Assembly: GCA_037892935.1 (NCBI GenBank)
Contig: JAYXKI010000012.1
Span: 744,001-808,000 of the forward strand
Reading direction: 5' to 3'
Source: Phlebopus portentosus
Lineage: Eukaryota; Basidiomycota; Agaricomycetes; Boletales; Boletinellaceae
Length of the DNA stretch: 64,000 nt
The position numbers were made by a program, and so were the translations under genes. Shown here in pieces: positions 27,548 through 37,898 of this stretch (position 1 is the first letter of the stretch; each line of letters starts with the position of its first letter). The notes beneath the pieces are model-generated. The model searched no databases. It was not told the DNA's origin and saw only the letters and a list, made by a program, of their open reading frames with translations.

Positions 27548-29152
27548 TGTTACGAAAATTGTGGATATACAATGCGGCGTGGTATCAGACGCTTTACACA
27601 CCGAATTATGCAGCCCAATCCAGAGCATTTCGAAAGGCTTCAAGGACAGAATAGTGGAGACGATTCTCGCCCACTAGTACAGCAAGGACCTGGGGAGGTC
27701 GCTGTGGAATATATTCAAGAGGAACCCGATCGACGATATTACGAGGACGAACGCGACGAAAGGGAGGACCCATACGATTTACAGCAAGGACTAGCTGGAA
27801 TGCATATTGGACATACTCCTCCACCTGAGCGAAGCTATGTGGACATGGAAGAACGGAACATCGCAAGATACGTGGAACTCCTGCAGAAGAGACGATATCG
27901 ACATAGTACAACCAGACGCTTTGTTCATGAAAGCCTGGTCTGTACAAACTGCTATTTGGCATACCAAAGGAGTTGGGTTCTTTCGGAGTGGCTCCTCAAG
28001 AACTTCGTGGAGCGCTTAGTAACTAGGGAAGGAGCCGATGTCAAGATTCGGCATAAACCCGGACCCTCAGAACGAACGTTTGACCAACCATTACCGAACC
28101 GCGGAATGAGCGCATACGACCACGAGGTATCTGTATGGCTCGGCGATAGGGATATCTACGCACTGAAGGTTGGCGTGAGAGCTTGGATCAATCAGCATCG
28201 TCACCAGACCTTGTGTCGAAACACTGCAGTGGAAGTCGATTGGCCAATCTATTACAGGGCGCCATCGGACGTCGAAAGTCTTATCGAAGAAGCAACAGAT
28301 CGAATGCTAGAAGCATGGGAACGATCGGAAGAAGGGGTTATTACAGTCGACGAATGGCGTGGGACGAATCACCTGGGAAGAAGATACAGGTTAACGTCGG
28401 GTACCGGACTACAATTCTCCGACATCGATATCGCGGCTAGGCACAGAAGGGTGTCTGCTAAATTTACACAGCCGCCGAGGTTAATCTCCGATGATCGGCA
28501 GGGGTTGCCGATCCCAAATCCCGAGATAACGGTCAGCCCCATGATGGAAGACTAACGGCAGAAGCTCGGCCGGAGTAACGGAGCGCCGGCGAAGCGAGAT
28601 CGCGGCACATGAAAGAAGTCTCTCGTGGGAGGATTGGCGTTAAGGATTAACATGTGATAGGAATGGAGATCGATAGAAGCCTGGGGAAGGCTTCTTCGGA
28701 ACGGAAGGAAATTAGGGCCTGCCTAATAGGGAAGGAAGTAGTCGGTGGTGCAACCAGGAGTTTCGGTAGCACCACCAGAGTTGTCAGTGGTACTACAGAC
28801 TCAAGAGAGTAGTAGTGACACCAGCTGAAACATATTGTCCTAACCAATAGCGAGGCATGGTCGGTAGTATTTGGTAGTCGGTAGTATTCAGTAGAAACTT
28901 TATTTAAGGCGCCAGCTGAGCGGGGTGTTGTCCCTCAGCAAAATTATTTTGTACTTTCAATCATAACTGTACCCCTTTGATTGAACCTCTGCTCTACTAC
29001 TGGGTCAAGCTTGAGCCTATAGCTCGCTTCTTAGTAGTACATCTAACCTTCGCTACTCTACTCTCCCATTATACATTGTCAGAAGGAGGAAGCAGGGACT
29101 TGTTCCGGTACGCTCGGACTAACCACCTCGTCCGAAAATACTGGTCCTAACA
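27548..29152 (+). repeat. 3' LTR of chromovirus 2
   Basis: 1,605 bp, identical by eye to 16526-18130, followed by CCCAG (29153-29157). Confidence 0.95.
27572..28555 (+). CDS. U3-encoded ORF, 3' LTR copy (unknown protein, 327 aa)
   Basis: Begins 25 bases into the LTR and fills most of U3, upstream of the TATA box. As it lies downstream of pol and inside the transcribed 3' U3, it would be a 3' accessory ORF of the genomic RNA, 460 nt after the pol stop. The protein is highly charged with no membrane segment or signal peptide. Recognisable pieces are YVDMEERNIARYVELLQKRR, a CX2C pair (LVCTNCYLAYQ), RHKPGPSER, YDHEVSVWLGDRDIYALKV and a C-terminal LISDDRQGLPIPNPEI. No family was recognised. Mouse mammary tumour virus Sag is an established example of a U3-encoded protein; that analogy concerns position only. 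Confidence 0.7.
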   Translation: MRRGIRRFTHRIMQPNPEHFERLQGQNSGDDSRPLVQQGPGEVAVEYIQEEPDRRYYEDERDEREDPYDLQQGLAGMHIGHTPPPERSYVDMEERNIARYVELLQKRRYRHSTTRRFVHESLVCTNCYLAYQRSWVLSEWLLKNFVERLVTREGADVKIRHKPGPSERTFDQPLPNRGMSAYDHEVSVWLGDRDIYALKVGVRAWINQHRHQTLCRNTAVEVDWPIYYRAPSDVESLIEEATDRMLEAWERSEEGVITVDEWRGTNHLGRRYRLTSGTGLQFSDIDIAARHRRVSAKFTQPPRLISDDRQGLPIPNPEITVSPMMED

Positions 29153-29299
29153 CCCAGGTCCTTGCTGTGCTAGTGGGCAAGAATCGCCTCCACTATTCTG
29201 TCCTTGAAGCCTTTCGAAGTGTTCCTGATTAGGCTGCATGATTCGGTGTGTAAAGTGTCTGATTCCACGCCGCATTGTATATCCACAATTTTCGTAACA
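29153..29299 (-). repeat. Older solo LTR, first 147 bp (split from 15063-16525)
   Basis: Reverse complement of the LTR start: ends CGTAACA at 29299, then target duplication GGGGT. Contains the ATG region of the older U3 ORF. Confidence 0.9.
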
Positions 29300-30177
29300 G
29301 GGGTTGAATCTTCGTCCCAATCTTCTTAAACCACGGACCGGTGTAGCCTAGTGTAACCGAGGTGGGATAGCACTGAAGAATACTTGCCACGTTCTGACGC
29401 ACATCAATTATGCTGTGTTGAGGTTCAACGTTCATTTTGCGCAAAGCCCGCCCATCGTCAACCAGAACGACAAGTGTTGATCGCATTTCTTTAGGAGCTT
29501 GCTGCTCCTCTTTTTCACATTTGAGATTTTCCATGAAATGCACGTAAGATACAACTGACGAGTCGCATCTATACTCTTGGTCCGAATTGTCAGCGTAGTC
29601 TATTAAATCATTAGAGACTGACAAACTCCTATAATGGTCTATGCACTGGCTGCAAGCAATAGATTATCAAAGTCCCAAGGATCACCAGTACCGACTCTGT
29701 TGGTATCTGACTCTTGACCCGGATCGTCATTAGCCATTCGGGCAATATCAAGTTGTGATGGTTCTTCATCATAGGGCTCTTCATATTGATACGTCAGGTC
29801 CTCGTCAGCAGCTCTCCGGCCCCTTGCTTTTGTCATGGCGGGCTCCACTTCCATGTTTTTCTGTTATGAAGTATGACTGCAATACCAGAAGACAAGACTA
29901 TCAGTACTACCATCTCTTTAACACCGTTCTTGTTGACAGCAGGCTGCTCTGCCTTCCTTGGCCGGCCTCGTTTCCATGGTCCTTCAGCAATGACATCTGC
30001 ATTTTGAGAGTTCGAATGAGGGCCATTTGCTCGCTGGGGCTCCAGGGCCGTTGCTGCTTTTTTGGGAGAGGAGTTTCTTGTGACGGCAGATGCCTGCTTC
30101 GTCCCGGCAGTCTTACGAGCTGCAGTCTTGCGAGCTGCGAGTTTTCTAGGGGTGGGACTCATGATGGTAAGAGATAA
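29300..30177 (-). pseudogene. Gene A: AT-hook protein of unknown function, truncated by the LTR
   Basis: The minus-strand frame from ATG near 30160 begins SPTPRKLAARKTAARKT and carries a classical AT-hook, PWKRGRPRKAEQ. This suggests a nuclear DNA-binding protein. A donor after VNKNG (GTGTTAAAG) and acceptors near 29880 or 29858 lead to a second block (MTKARGRRAADEDLTY, then an acidic stretch to LLLAASA, 29854-29639). A third block (29624-29304) contains SVVSYVHFMENL, STLVVLVDDG and GPWFKKIG. The joins between blocks 2 and 3, and at the LTR, are out of frame as read, so introns or indels remain unresolved. The gene was cut by the solo LTR; its tail is at 14902-15062. A diverged relative is at 2190-2729. 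Confidence 0.5.
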
Positions 30178-30298
30178 AAAAAAAGTGATGTGGCAATGAA
30201 GGTAGCTGCTTATAAACGTGTTCCCAGCTCGCTTACTAGCCCTCCGGAGATTGACGATCCAAAGTCCGCAAATATACACTATCTTCAGATTCAACAGC

Positions 30299-31430
30299 CT
30301 ATACAAGCACATCATAGCGACAGTGGCGAAAGAAGGAATAACTATCCAAAGAATTAATGGAATACACCTGCCTGCAGAGTTGCTCAACAACTGAAGTGTC
30401 ATCCTGAGGACCGGGACCCTGCCGTTTTAACCTGGACTTGATTACGGAGAATGCAAGTTCAATAGGATTGTAGTCTGGTGAGTAAGGAGGAAGAAATTCA
30501 AGCCTGACACCCCTAAGCAAAGGGGTCAGTACATGCTGCAACTTGCATTGCTAGTGAGACAGACCGAGATTCGATAAGCTCCCAAATCTTGGGAGCCTTG
30601 TGTATTGGGCAGTTGTCCATTACAATGACTGATTGATTACTGGGGAAGGGATGCATTTTGTCCAACAGGCTGGCGATGAATTCCGTGAACAATTTGATAT
30701 TGAATGCGCCCTGTACGATAGTGCAGTCGATTGTCCCATTGAGGCTGATAGCTGGCAAGACGGAGAAGCTAACGGAGTGAATCAGAAGCTTGTGACGTGC
30801 CACAAGAGGCAGAATCACCATTTCCCCCTATTGAAAAACTGCTTGCGACACGCACGGTGACCCTCAAGGGCCCAAGCAGTGTTGCGAAGAAAAGCCTGCC
30901 GATCGCAAGCACTCTCATCGATAAATAGCTATTCCGCTGTGTACTGAGAGGTAATACGTGCGACGTACTGCATACGCAGAGTTTCATTCCGCTCGAGAGC
31001 CCTTTTCGATAACTAGACCACAACGATTTCAGTTCGCGTGGACTGCGTGGGGAAGCAAAGCGACAGAGACAGCCATCTTCTTAAGTGTGAAACCAGCACA
31101 CAGCAAGGACCTGCATATAGTCACATCCGAAGCCTCCTTCTCCCATCTTTCCTGGAGCAGTAGCCTCAACTCGTCAATGTAATGGTCATTGAGATTGCTT
31201 AGTGACCCGAAAAGCAACTACGTGGTGTGAACCAACAGCTACCAGGACAGGTTTCAACATGTGCATACCTCAGTGTGGATATAATCAAGCACTCGAGGCC
31301 TTCCACGAAAACCAAGTTCATGCGCAGCAACAGTCCCATTGCGCTTGAACTCTCGTATTATCCAGAAAACTGTTGTCTTGGGTATGTAGGTCAAGGCTGC
31401 GATCTGAGAGGCGCTGAGTTTCTTGTTCAT
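30299..31430 (-). pseudogene. Tc1/mariner-type DDE transposase, copy 2, nearly intact
   Basis: Exon 1 (31430-31269) encodes the helix-turn-helix; a 51-nt intron 31268-31218 (GTATGC...GTAG) follows in phase. Exon 2 carries NLNDHYIDELRLLLQERWE. The next donor, GT in copy 1, is AT here (after FTLKK), which would impair splicing. Downstream come LFIDESACDRQAFLRNTAWAL, a 50-nt intron before FSVLPAISL, VMDNCPIH, a short intron, then LEFLPPYSPDYNPIELAFSV and a complete C-terminus ending at 30299. All three acidic positions of the DDE fold appear to be present. Function would be strand cleavage and transfer of its own ends. The donor change makes it doubtful that this copy is active. Confidence 0.7.
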
Positions 31431-32530
31431 AGTGATGATGCATTCCCGTAAATCGTTGGACAGCTGTCTGCCATGTCGCCGGGGTTGCATGAATGAATGC
31501 TCAACATAAGCTGTAGAGATGGTGACTGTGAAGATGGTGATGGCTCGAGATCAAGTGGCGACTCGACACGTGAGTTAACCCCTTCATCCTCACATGCGTC
31601 GCTGCTCCTATCTCTTTGCCGTGGTGCCTCATCTCTCATGATGGTCCGTCCCCAGCAACTGGAGGTTCCCTCATGCCTGTAGGTGATGAGGGATTGGTGA
31701 GGATGAGGAGGGAACTGTGGACAAGTGATGAGAGCTGCTGTGCAGGGAGATACTGCATACGAAAGACTACCATCGTGTGTGTACACTCATGTTTCTCTGA
31801 GAGATGTTTCTGCGGCCCTGGCAGACACACTCGGTTTGGTTGTAGCAGGAGTGCATGATGGCTGAGCTGACCTTGTTCGCCCTTGCCCAGATATGATTTT
31901 GGGTGACATTTCAGCAGAGGATGGTCACCGAGGTGGTTTCAAGTCTGATTGGTAGATAGTACATGTAATGTAGCTACACCCAAGCCTAACTCAGCTCAGC
32001 TACTGTCTTGGCTGAAAGCGCCTATGCTGCTGTCTTTTTAGCAGAAACAATCAGATTTTTTAGTGTCCGAATGCGTGAGTTATGACAGATGCAATGAAGT
32101 AGGGGAGAGTTCTGCGAGCAGGAGTGACAACAAACCACCCAGTTTCACTACCACAATCATGTCAGGGAGCCTTGAGGAGTTGCGTACAGGTGCCCACTGG
32201 GCTGGCCTGATTTATCAAACTTGAATCAGATTTTTCCGGATGACGTTGGGCAAGCTATGATTTTTACACTGAACGGAGGGCATGACAAGGATTTAGCACA
32301 ATGATGCTATCTTTTTAGTAGCGAAGTACATACTCAACAAAACCCAGACATTTTTATATGTACTGGAGCGCATTTTCGAGCAGGTTTTTTACATGGTTAT
32401 ATCAGATTTTTATGTGCTGTATTGACTGAGATATTTGCTATTTTGTTTTTTTTTGCTCATCCAGGATGCACTATGCGTCAAAAATACACGTGATTTTCCA
32501 AATTGCCAACAATTTTGCAATTAGCTGTAA
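30299..32530 (-). mobile_element. Tc1/mariner-like DNA transposon, copy 2
   Basis: Inverted relative to copy 1. The region from about 32530 (AT-rich end with AATTTTGCAATTAGCTGTAA) through the transposase matches 35-2149 closely, and this copy has the transposase 3' end. A second TTTTGCAATTAGCTGTAA lies at 32792-32809, same orientation, so the true element end may be beyond 32530. The other end was not found. Confidence 0.7.
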
Positions 32531-32682
32531 TGTGCAATATTGAGTGAGCAATTGGCCATTTTGTTCATTTTTGCCTTTCGAGAGCATGACACAAGTGAAA
32601 AATCATGTGATTTTGGCTTTTCTCATTACTTTTGCAAATGGCTATAATAAAAGCCCTTTCAAAGAGATGAATTTAGCAACTT

Positions 32683-32750
32683 AGATGATGTGAAACCGTT
32701 GAGTTTTGGGTGAGATATGATTTTATTTGTGTTTTGAGGCTCTTGTGACA
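32683..32750 (+). repeat. Dispersed repeat R3, copy 1
   Basis: About 70 bp around TTGGGTGAGATATGATTTTA and TTTGTGTTTTGAGG. Related copies lie at 45886-45970 and 52733-52815 in the same orientation. It may be a terminal part of a transposon family. Confidence 0.6.
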
Positions 32751-32848
32751 GAAGAAGTGACGAAATCACATGATTCCCAATAATTTTGCAATTAGCTGTA
32801 AATAACTGGTAAATGCCTGTAGTTCGCTGATCCTTGATCTGATTTGCG

Positions 32849-33598
32849 TTGACAGTCAGAAATGAAATTGTCCACACTGCAATCGCACAGAAGGCTTCCT
32901 CTGGCCAAAATGGAGAGAGTGCGACCACTGATGCACCTCAGAGCATCACAAGAAGGAAACAAAGATACGACTCACAGGAAGATACCGACAAGGAGATCAA
33001 GAGACTCCGACCCAGAGTTCGAGAGCTTGAAACAGAGCTCCAAACTTCTCGAGCTGCAGCAGAGGCGGCTCAAGTCCATGAGGTTCTCATGCGGCGCGAA
33101 CGTAAAAGGCTACAAATGAAGAAGAATAAGTCGCAAAAGAAGAAAAGCCATCGATTCGTATCTAAAGCCAGTGTGCTTACCTCGGAGGATGGTCTCAAGG
33201 AACGTGAAGAAAAAGGGAGGAAAAGAAGGCAAAGGAGGCGGCCGAAAAAGAGGCATACGATATGAAGGCAAAACAGAGGGACGAAGAGCGAGCCGCAACA
33301 GCAGCGATCGGTATTTTCATCGGTGCACTATCTTCAACATCCAAAGATCAGCTTGAAGATCTTTCTGTCGCACTTGAACTACCTCACTAAGGAACAAAAG
33401 TAGAACCCACCAAACGAATTAAAGACTACACCAATGACCACTCCAAACGCACCTGCTCTCCAACACCAGCAGCAACAATCACAGCAACCACAACAATCAC
33501 AACAGCTACAACCGCCGCCGCCCCTACAAGCACCACAACAGCAACAACAGATGTACGCAACTATACGTGGGGATGCTGCGCCATGTACTACTCTGTAA
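32849..33598 (+). pseudogene. Coiled-coil protein remnant followed by a Gln-rich stretch
   Basis: The frame from 32849 contains KEIKRLRPRVRELETELQTS, a good coiled-coil, then a Lys/Arg-rich stretch. Near 33215 the sensible protein continues in another frame (EAAEKEAYDMKAKQRDEERA, then IGALSSTSKDQLEDLSVALE and a stop at 33390), so a one-base frameshift is likely. Downstream, ATG 33434 opens 54 codons rich in Gln and Pro (poly-CAG/CAA) ending at 33598. No homolog recognised. It resembles in character the fragment at 46321-46908 and may be a transposon-linked second ORF. Confidence 0.35.
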
Positions 33599-33649
33599 CT
33601 CAAATTCCTTCGTTTACTGCCATCTATCCACCTGCCTTCTGAGCACACG

Positions 33650-34200
33650 TTATGAATGCCACGAGAAGATCTCGGACTTCTTCGTCCGGACGGTTGTATA
33701 CTCTGCGTTAGAGAGCATTTGCCCACGTTCATCGCGTGCGTTGTGAATCCCTGACACATCATCCCCACACAGTTGCGCTATCCGCGGCATTGAAATTGGG
33801 ATAGCGATGTTGAAGTAGTCTCCGCCATATCTGAAGTACGTAGGCACCCTTTGAGGGTAGAAGATCTCGGCTTTGTGGGTCGCCCGAAAGATTATGTACG
33901 TGTTGACGCCGATGTTTGGGTTTGAGTCTGTGTGGCATAGGCATCGTAATTAAATCCGCATAATGTCATAAACGATGTATATACCTTCTTGTTCTTGCGC
34001 TTGATCTCCTGAGCGAACTGGTTCTACGAGACGGTCACCAGAAGAGAGTCGTCTCCCTTATCGGGATCTACATCAACGCAGCATCGCCTATGAGGCGGTC
34101 AATGTGGAAGGTACGGATGCAGAAAGAAGCTCGAGACTGTACGGGCTTTTTGCGATGATCTCTACTCGGTCGTGTTGCCAGCGACATGATGGTTGTGTGA
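33650..34200 (-). pseudogene. Shuffled minus-strand fragments, two resembling HSP70
   Basis: At about 33675-33710 the minus strand reads TTVRTKKSEIFS, matching the HSP70 motif that is also present at 49700-49725 in this window. At about 33985-34035 it reads NQFAQEIKRKNKK followed by GTATAT, matching the HSP70 exon end [13 protein letters not shown] plus donor at 48445-48488. The sequence between them is not HSP70. The pieces are in normal relative order but not collinear. A short separate frame (SLATRPSRDHRKKP) near 34185 is unassigned. Confidence 0.4.
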
Positions 34201-34330
34201 CAACATCGAGTGGTGATGAGCAGAAGATATGCAGTGCATGCGCAGTGATGTCGGAGTTTTACTTGTAGCTTTATTCGAATCATGGCTGATCTCACGGTAT
34301 ACGGTGAACTGCAGTACAGCCATAGAACTA

Positions 34331-35805
34331 CTAGTACAAGTCTTTCACCCAAGGGTAGCCATGCGGTAGGATCTCGACATACACATCGTCCACAATCCTA
34401 AAGGTTTCGCGAACTATTGTTCCAGCGGTCCCAAGATCAGGAATTCCATCAAAATTGACATCCAGCCTACACAACCATTCATCCCCTGTCACAAACAAAG
34501 AATCTAACTTCGGAAGGTATCGCATCCAAAATGCACAAGCCGCCTGGCTCAAAGCAAATTAAAATTGAATCCAATAAAGCCATAACGGGGCGAACTGACC
34601 GTTTGGAGTCTCTGTTGAAATTCAATCGAGCTGCCTTCTTCAAGGCGTATAGTTAATGACTCTATGCATCGGGATCCCGCCCATTTTGTTTCTCGAGCCC
34701 CGCGAAGTAGCCTCAGGCCGATCTCTAACGGTATTTCGAGTTCTCGTATCCCAAAGGAAGATGCCACGGTGACTATGTTCTGTACGTCCGTCCCCCCTAA
34801 AAGACATGTATCATTTCGTATGCACATGCGACTGAGTGCAGGCATCTCGGCCTCGGCAGAAAACAGAACATGAAGTAGCGCCATCGGAGCCGCCAGACTT
34901 CTCAAATATACAAATTCGATATGAGACCTCATTGTTCCTTCTGGCGATCCGTACAATTTCGCGATGGCAACTGACTTCAAAATGCCCGAGTGTCTGAGAA
35001 GAAAAGACACTGCCGAGTCGAGATAAAAATGATCGTCGACTTCGAAGTGCTGTAGGTTGGGAAGAACAAGAGTACTGAATATCATGGTCAGAGCGTCTTG
35101 GTGAAGGCCGGAATTGGACAGCTTCACGCATTGAAGGAATGGACTCGTGAGTGCAGAAATACTCCATGCTTGACAGGTGCTTCTCAGTAGCCTAGAAGTT
35201 CCGAGTAAACATAGCGTCTCTATCGCCACATCAGAATGGCTTATTTTCCATTCGTCAATATCCTGCAGAGAGCGATCATGATCAGAAAGAAGAGTCGCGG
35301 CATGAGTGGCACCTACTGTTTGCCTCGGCTCATCAGGCTGGAACGAAACCGTGCCTTTGATTAATATCCTCCTACAGCCGGTTTTGATTATAGCATGGAG
35401 CAAATCTGAAACAATTTTAGAATCCGGACACTCGTGATCGTATTCGATGTGCAGTTCATCAAAAAACCTCTTTGAGGGATGGATGGCGAATAGGAACGAT
35501 GTCATTATCCTCGTCTCCAAGGTCGCCTCGTCCCGGTGGTCAACAAATTTGATTGCCAGCAAATTAATGGGCTGCATACACGCTTCGTACCAAACTGGCA
35601 AGGCCTTCACGCTGGCAGTAGTTTCGAGCCTCACGGACGTCATCAACGAAACCGGATCTCGCTCGACGCGAAGTCCTGCCTTTTTTAGATAGTGTTGAGT
35701 AGCCAGGCCACCTAAACGTCCTCCGCTCTGTACCAGAGAACGTATGTCCTCGAGGTTAACAACCCCATCAATAATGTCCAGCAGGATCTCATTAGGGCAG
35801 TTCAT
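34331..35805 (-). CDS. F-box-like / leucine-rich-repeat type protein, 472 aa, two exons
   Basis: Exon 1 is 35805-34600 and exon 2 is 34543-34331, joined in phase across a 56-nt intron (GTCAGT...GAGCCAG). The two raw frames otherwise look frameshifted; the intron restores them. The N-terminus (NCPNEILLDIIDGVVNLEDI...GGLATQHYLKKA) has the spacing of basidiomycete F-box-like domains, and the rest is leucine-rich with repeated strand-helix pieces (LVLPNLQHFEVDDHFYL, ALLHVLFSAEAEMPALSRM). The end (LPKLDSLFVTGDEWLC) is typical of that group. A role as SCF ubiquitin-ligase substrate adaptor is inferred from family only. It has no visible defect and is one of three intact genes in the window. Confidence 0.7.
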
Positions 35806-36029
35806 CTCCTTGCAATCAAATCAGAGCGAGTACGACGAGAGTAGAATCTAAAGAAATCTGATTCATGAATAGAGACTTACTTGAAGCAGTGTAAATGATA
35901 ACTGATCGTTCCAGCTACTGCCAGTCCAGAGAATGATGCAAAGTTAAACAATTAAATATATTTATACTCGCCAAAGGTCAGGATTAGGGTTTGGCAGCGC
36001 ATATTTATGGTTACAGTCTGATCATATGT

Positions 36030-36560
36030 GGGTACGCGCCGCTCTCATCAATTTTTTGTAATGAGAAACACAGCTTCCTAATGTACAGGCCGTCTCCGCA
36101 ACTGAAGATTCCCACCCGGCCCTGTGGAAGAGATCAGCACACGAATTCGGCTTCGGTGGACATAATATGCACGGAGTCATCAATACCACAAGTTTAAAGT
36201 CCGTAAATGCAAGAAATTATACAAAGAGGTATATAGACTCAAGAAATACCATCCGTCGGCATAATCAAAGCAACCGTGACCATTTACGTACGCTGCGGAA
36301 CCCTATAGCTAGTAGTTAGAATTCACAGAAGCGACCCTGAGATGAGCAGCTCCAGAAGATACGTACGCCACGAGAGACAAGCAGGATTTGGTACCGGCAG
36401 CTAGATACCACCCTGATGTTCCGACATATCGGATATCGAAGTGTCCATCTGGGCTTCCACGGGAGGTCACTCTCTGGCTGAGAATGCCGATCATCGCCCA
36501 GGGCCAGCTCCCTAGTGTATTGACTACCTTAGCACGGAAGTCACGGAAGCTGTTCGAAGG
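36030..36560. repeat. Dispersed non-coding repeat, copy A (contains an inverted R1 part)
   Basis: 36035-36235 is the reverse complement, with internal deletion, of the stretch at 42960-43165 and 51940-52135 (recognisable by CAGCTTCCTAATG and GGCCGTCTCCGCAACTG). 36385-36555 matches 42180-42345 and 52440-52530 in direct orientation (TACCACCCTGATGTTCCGAC, CTTCCACGGGAGGTC, CCTAGTGTATTGAC). No coding potential. Confidence 0.75.
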
Positions 36561-37259
36561 TCTCGTCTGGAACTCGTCTGGAACAGGACCCCGGCAATCT
36601 CACCAGATGTCTGTTTTGGAAATCGACCATTTTATCCGAGAACAGCCATCTGTTGGGCGTTGGGATTGCCGGGGCTCCTTCCGTAACTCGTCTGGAGGTG
36701 TTGTACATACGTATATACTATAATATAGTATTACGTTATACTTATAGTCGTCAGTCGTTCTCACAATTCTCCAGCAGTCAGCAGTCTTACATTACCGTCA
36801 TACTTACGAAGTATATGTCAGTCATCCCCGGGCTCCTTTGCTTTGATTTCCATTTCTCGCTTCGCTTTCTTCTCTCCCCTCAGGGCCAAGTCTACATCTC
36901 GCGCACCTACCCGACGCGCGGCCCTGTCTTGTCTAATTATTTCACGTCCTACACTTTTTCACCGGCGTGTCAAAACCGCATATGTATTAAACACCCGCAT
37001 TTTCTCACTCAATTCTGCATGTTTTCATCTCGAGCAACTCGATTATATACTGTAGTTTTCAATGCAGTAAACGTTACTAGTTGCCTCCCAGCTCGTCGAA
37101 ATCAGTCCAAACTTTTCGTATCATGCATAATTTAATTTATGCATATGTAAACTTCAATTAGGTGTTCAACACACCGGTGAAACACTAGTACTGTATTTCA
37201 TCATGAATTCTGATGCATTTCGCTAATTGCGCAGCGGGACTATTTTCTTGAAAGAAGCT
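36561..37259. other. No gene recognised
   Basis: An open plus frame of 160 codons (36653-37135) has no motif, no splice context and an atypical composition. I treat it as chance. Confidence 0.35.
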
Positions 37260-37352
37260 CACAGGGACCAAACCCCTATTTCCGAACCTGAAATTTTGAT
37301 CCGTGATTGCAATTTTTTAAGCAGGCTCAGAAACATAATTCTGCCCTCTGTG
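37260..37352 (-). mobile_element. MITE, 93 bp, internally deleted
   Basis: Begins CACAGGGACCAAACCCC and ends GGGCAGAATTATG...CTGTG on opposite strands. It matches the reverse complement of the 130-bp MITE at 55939-56068 over both ends (CCCTATTTCCGAACCTGAAA, GGCTCAGAAAC) but lacks the middle. No target duplication was seen. Confidence 0.65.
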
Positions 37353-37898
37353 TTAGGCGGACGCGTAAGTCTAGCGGGTGATGTGATTGAAGACCAGTAT
37401 CCACTCAGGATCGGGCAAAACCGCCCACTAGAGGTCTTTTGCTATTAAGCGGTGTCTGATAGCGACCGTTTTGAAATTCCGGGCACACCGTTTGAACAAC
37501 GCACGCGAGAGATCATGTCAAAGACTTAAGCGACACCTTGCCGTAACGCGGTTCTGACCTGATTGGTAATTCTTTTGTCTCCACAACCTTCAAGTCAAAA
37601 TAAAATTCTTTTCGTGATTAAAGCTCTGGTTCGAGGAAATATATACTACAAGAGCACATACTCGATGTGAATACAATAGCATGAATTTGTCAGATTATTC
37701 TCATCTCCTACTCCTTGAACGAGGAAGAGTTAGACCAGTTGATCGGCATTCCCAAAACTAGACGATGTGACTTCTGTGACAGAGCCCTTGCTCGTGGAGT
37801 TTCGACACCTGTCTGTCTCTCGTCCGTCCGATTGTGCTATATACAGTATATACAGAAGGCTATAAAAATGTCAACGTACATGCCACTCAATTCCCTCA
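37353..37898. other. Upstream region of the 8-exon gene; no other gene seen
   Basis: AT-rich and mixed sequence. A short plus frame near 37715 (CDFCDRALARG with a CX2C) is too small to call. TATATACAG near 37840 could be part of a promoter for the gene beginning at 37899. Confidence 0.3.

Larger units (their letters stand above)
16526..29152 (+). mobile_element. Ty3/Gypsy chromovirus 2 (12,627 bp), complete, identical LTRs, extra ORFs
   Basis: 1,605-bp LTRs at 16526-18130 and 27548-29152 with no difference seen on reading them side by side. Target duplication CCCAG at 16521-16525 and 29153-29157. Order: LTR with U3 ORF, AUG-poor leader, two or three pre-gag ORFs, gag, pol with chromodomain, spacer, polypurine tract, LTR. 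It is about twice the size of chromovirus 1. Intact gag and pol plus identical LTRs indicate a very recent insertion and possibly a mobile element. It sits in an older antisense LTR of its own family. Confidence 0.95.

Noticed and set aside
34549..34599. Apparent frameshift between the 418-codon and 73-codon frames of the F-box-like gene
   Set aside because: A 56-nt GT-AG intron (34599-34544) joins the frames in phase, so no mutation need be assumed.
36653..37135. 160-codon plus-strand ORF
   Set aside because: No motif, no splice context, unusual composition, and no similarity to anything else in the window.
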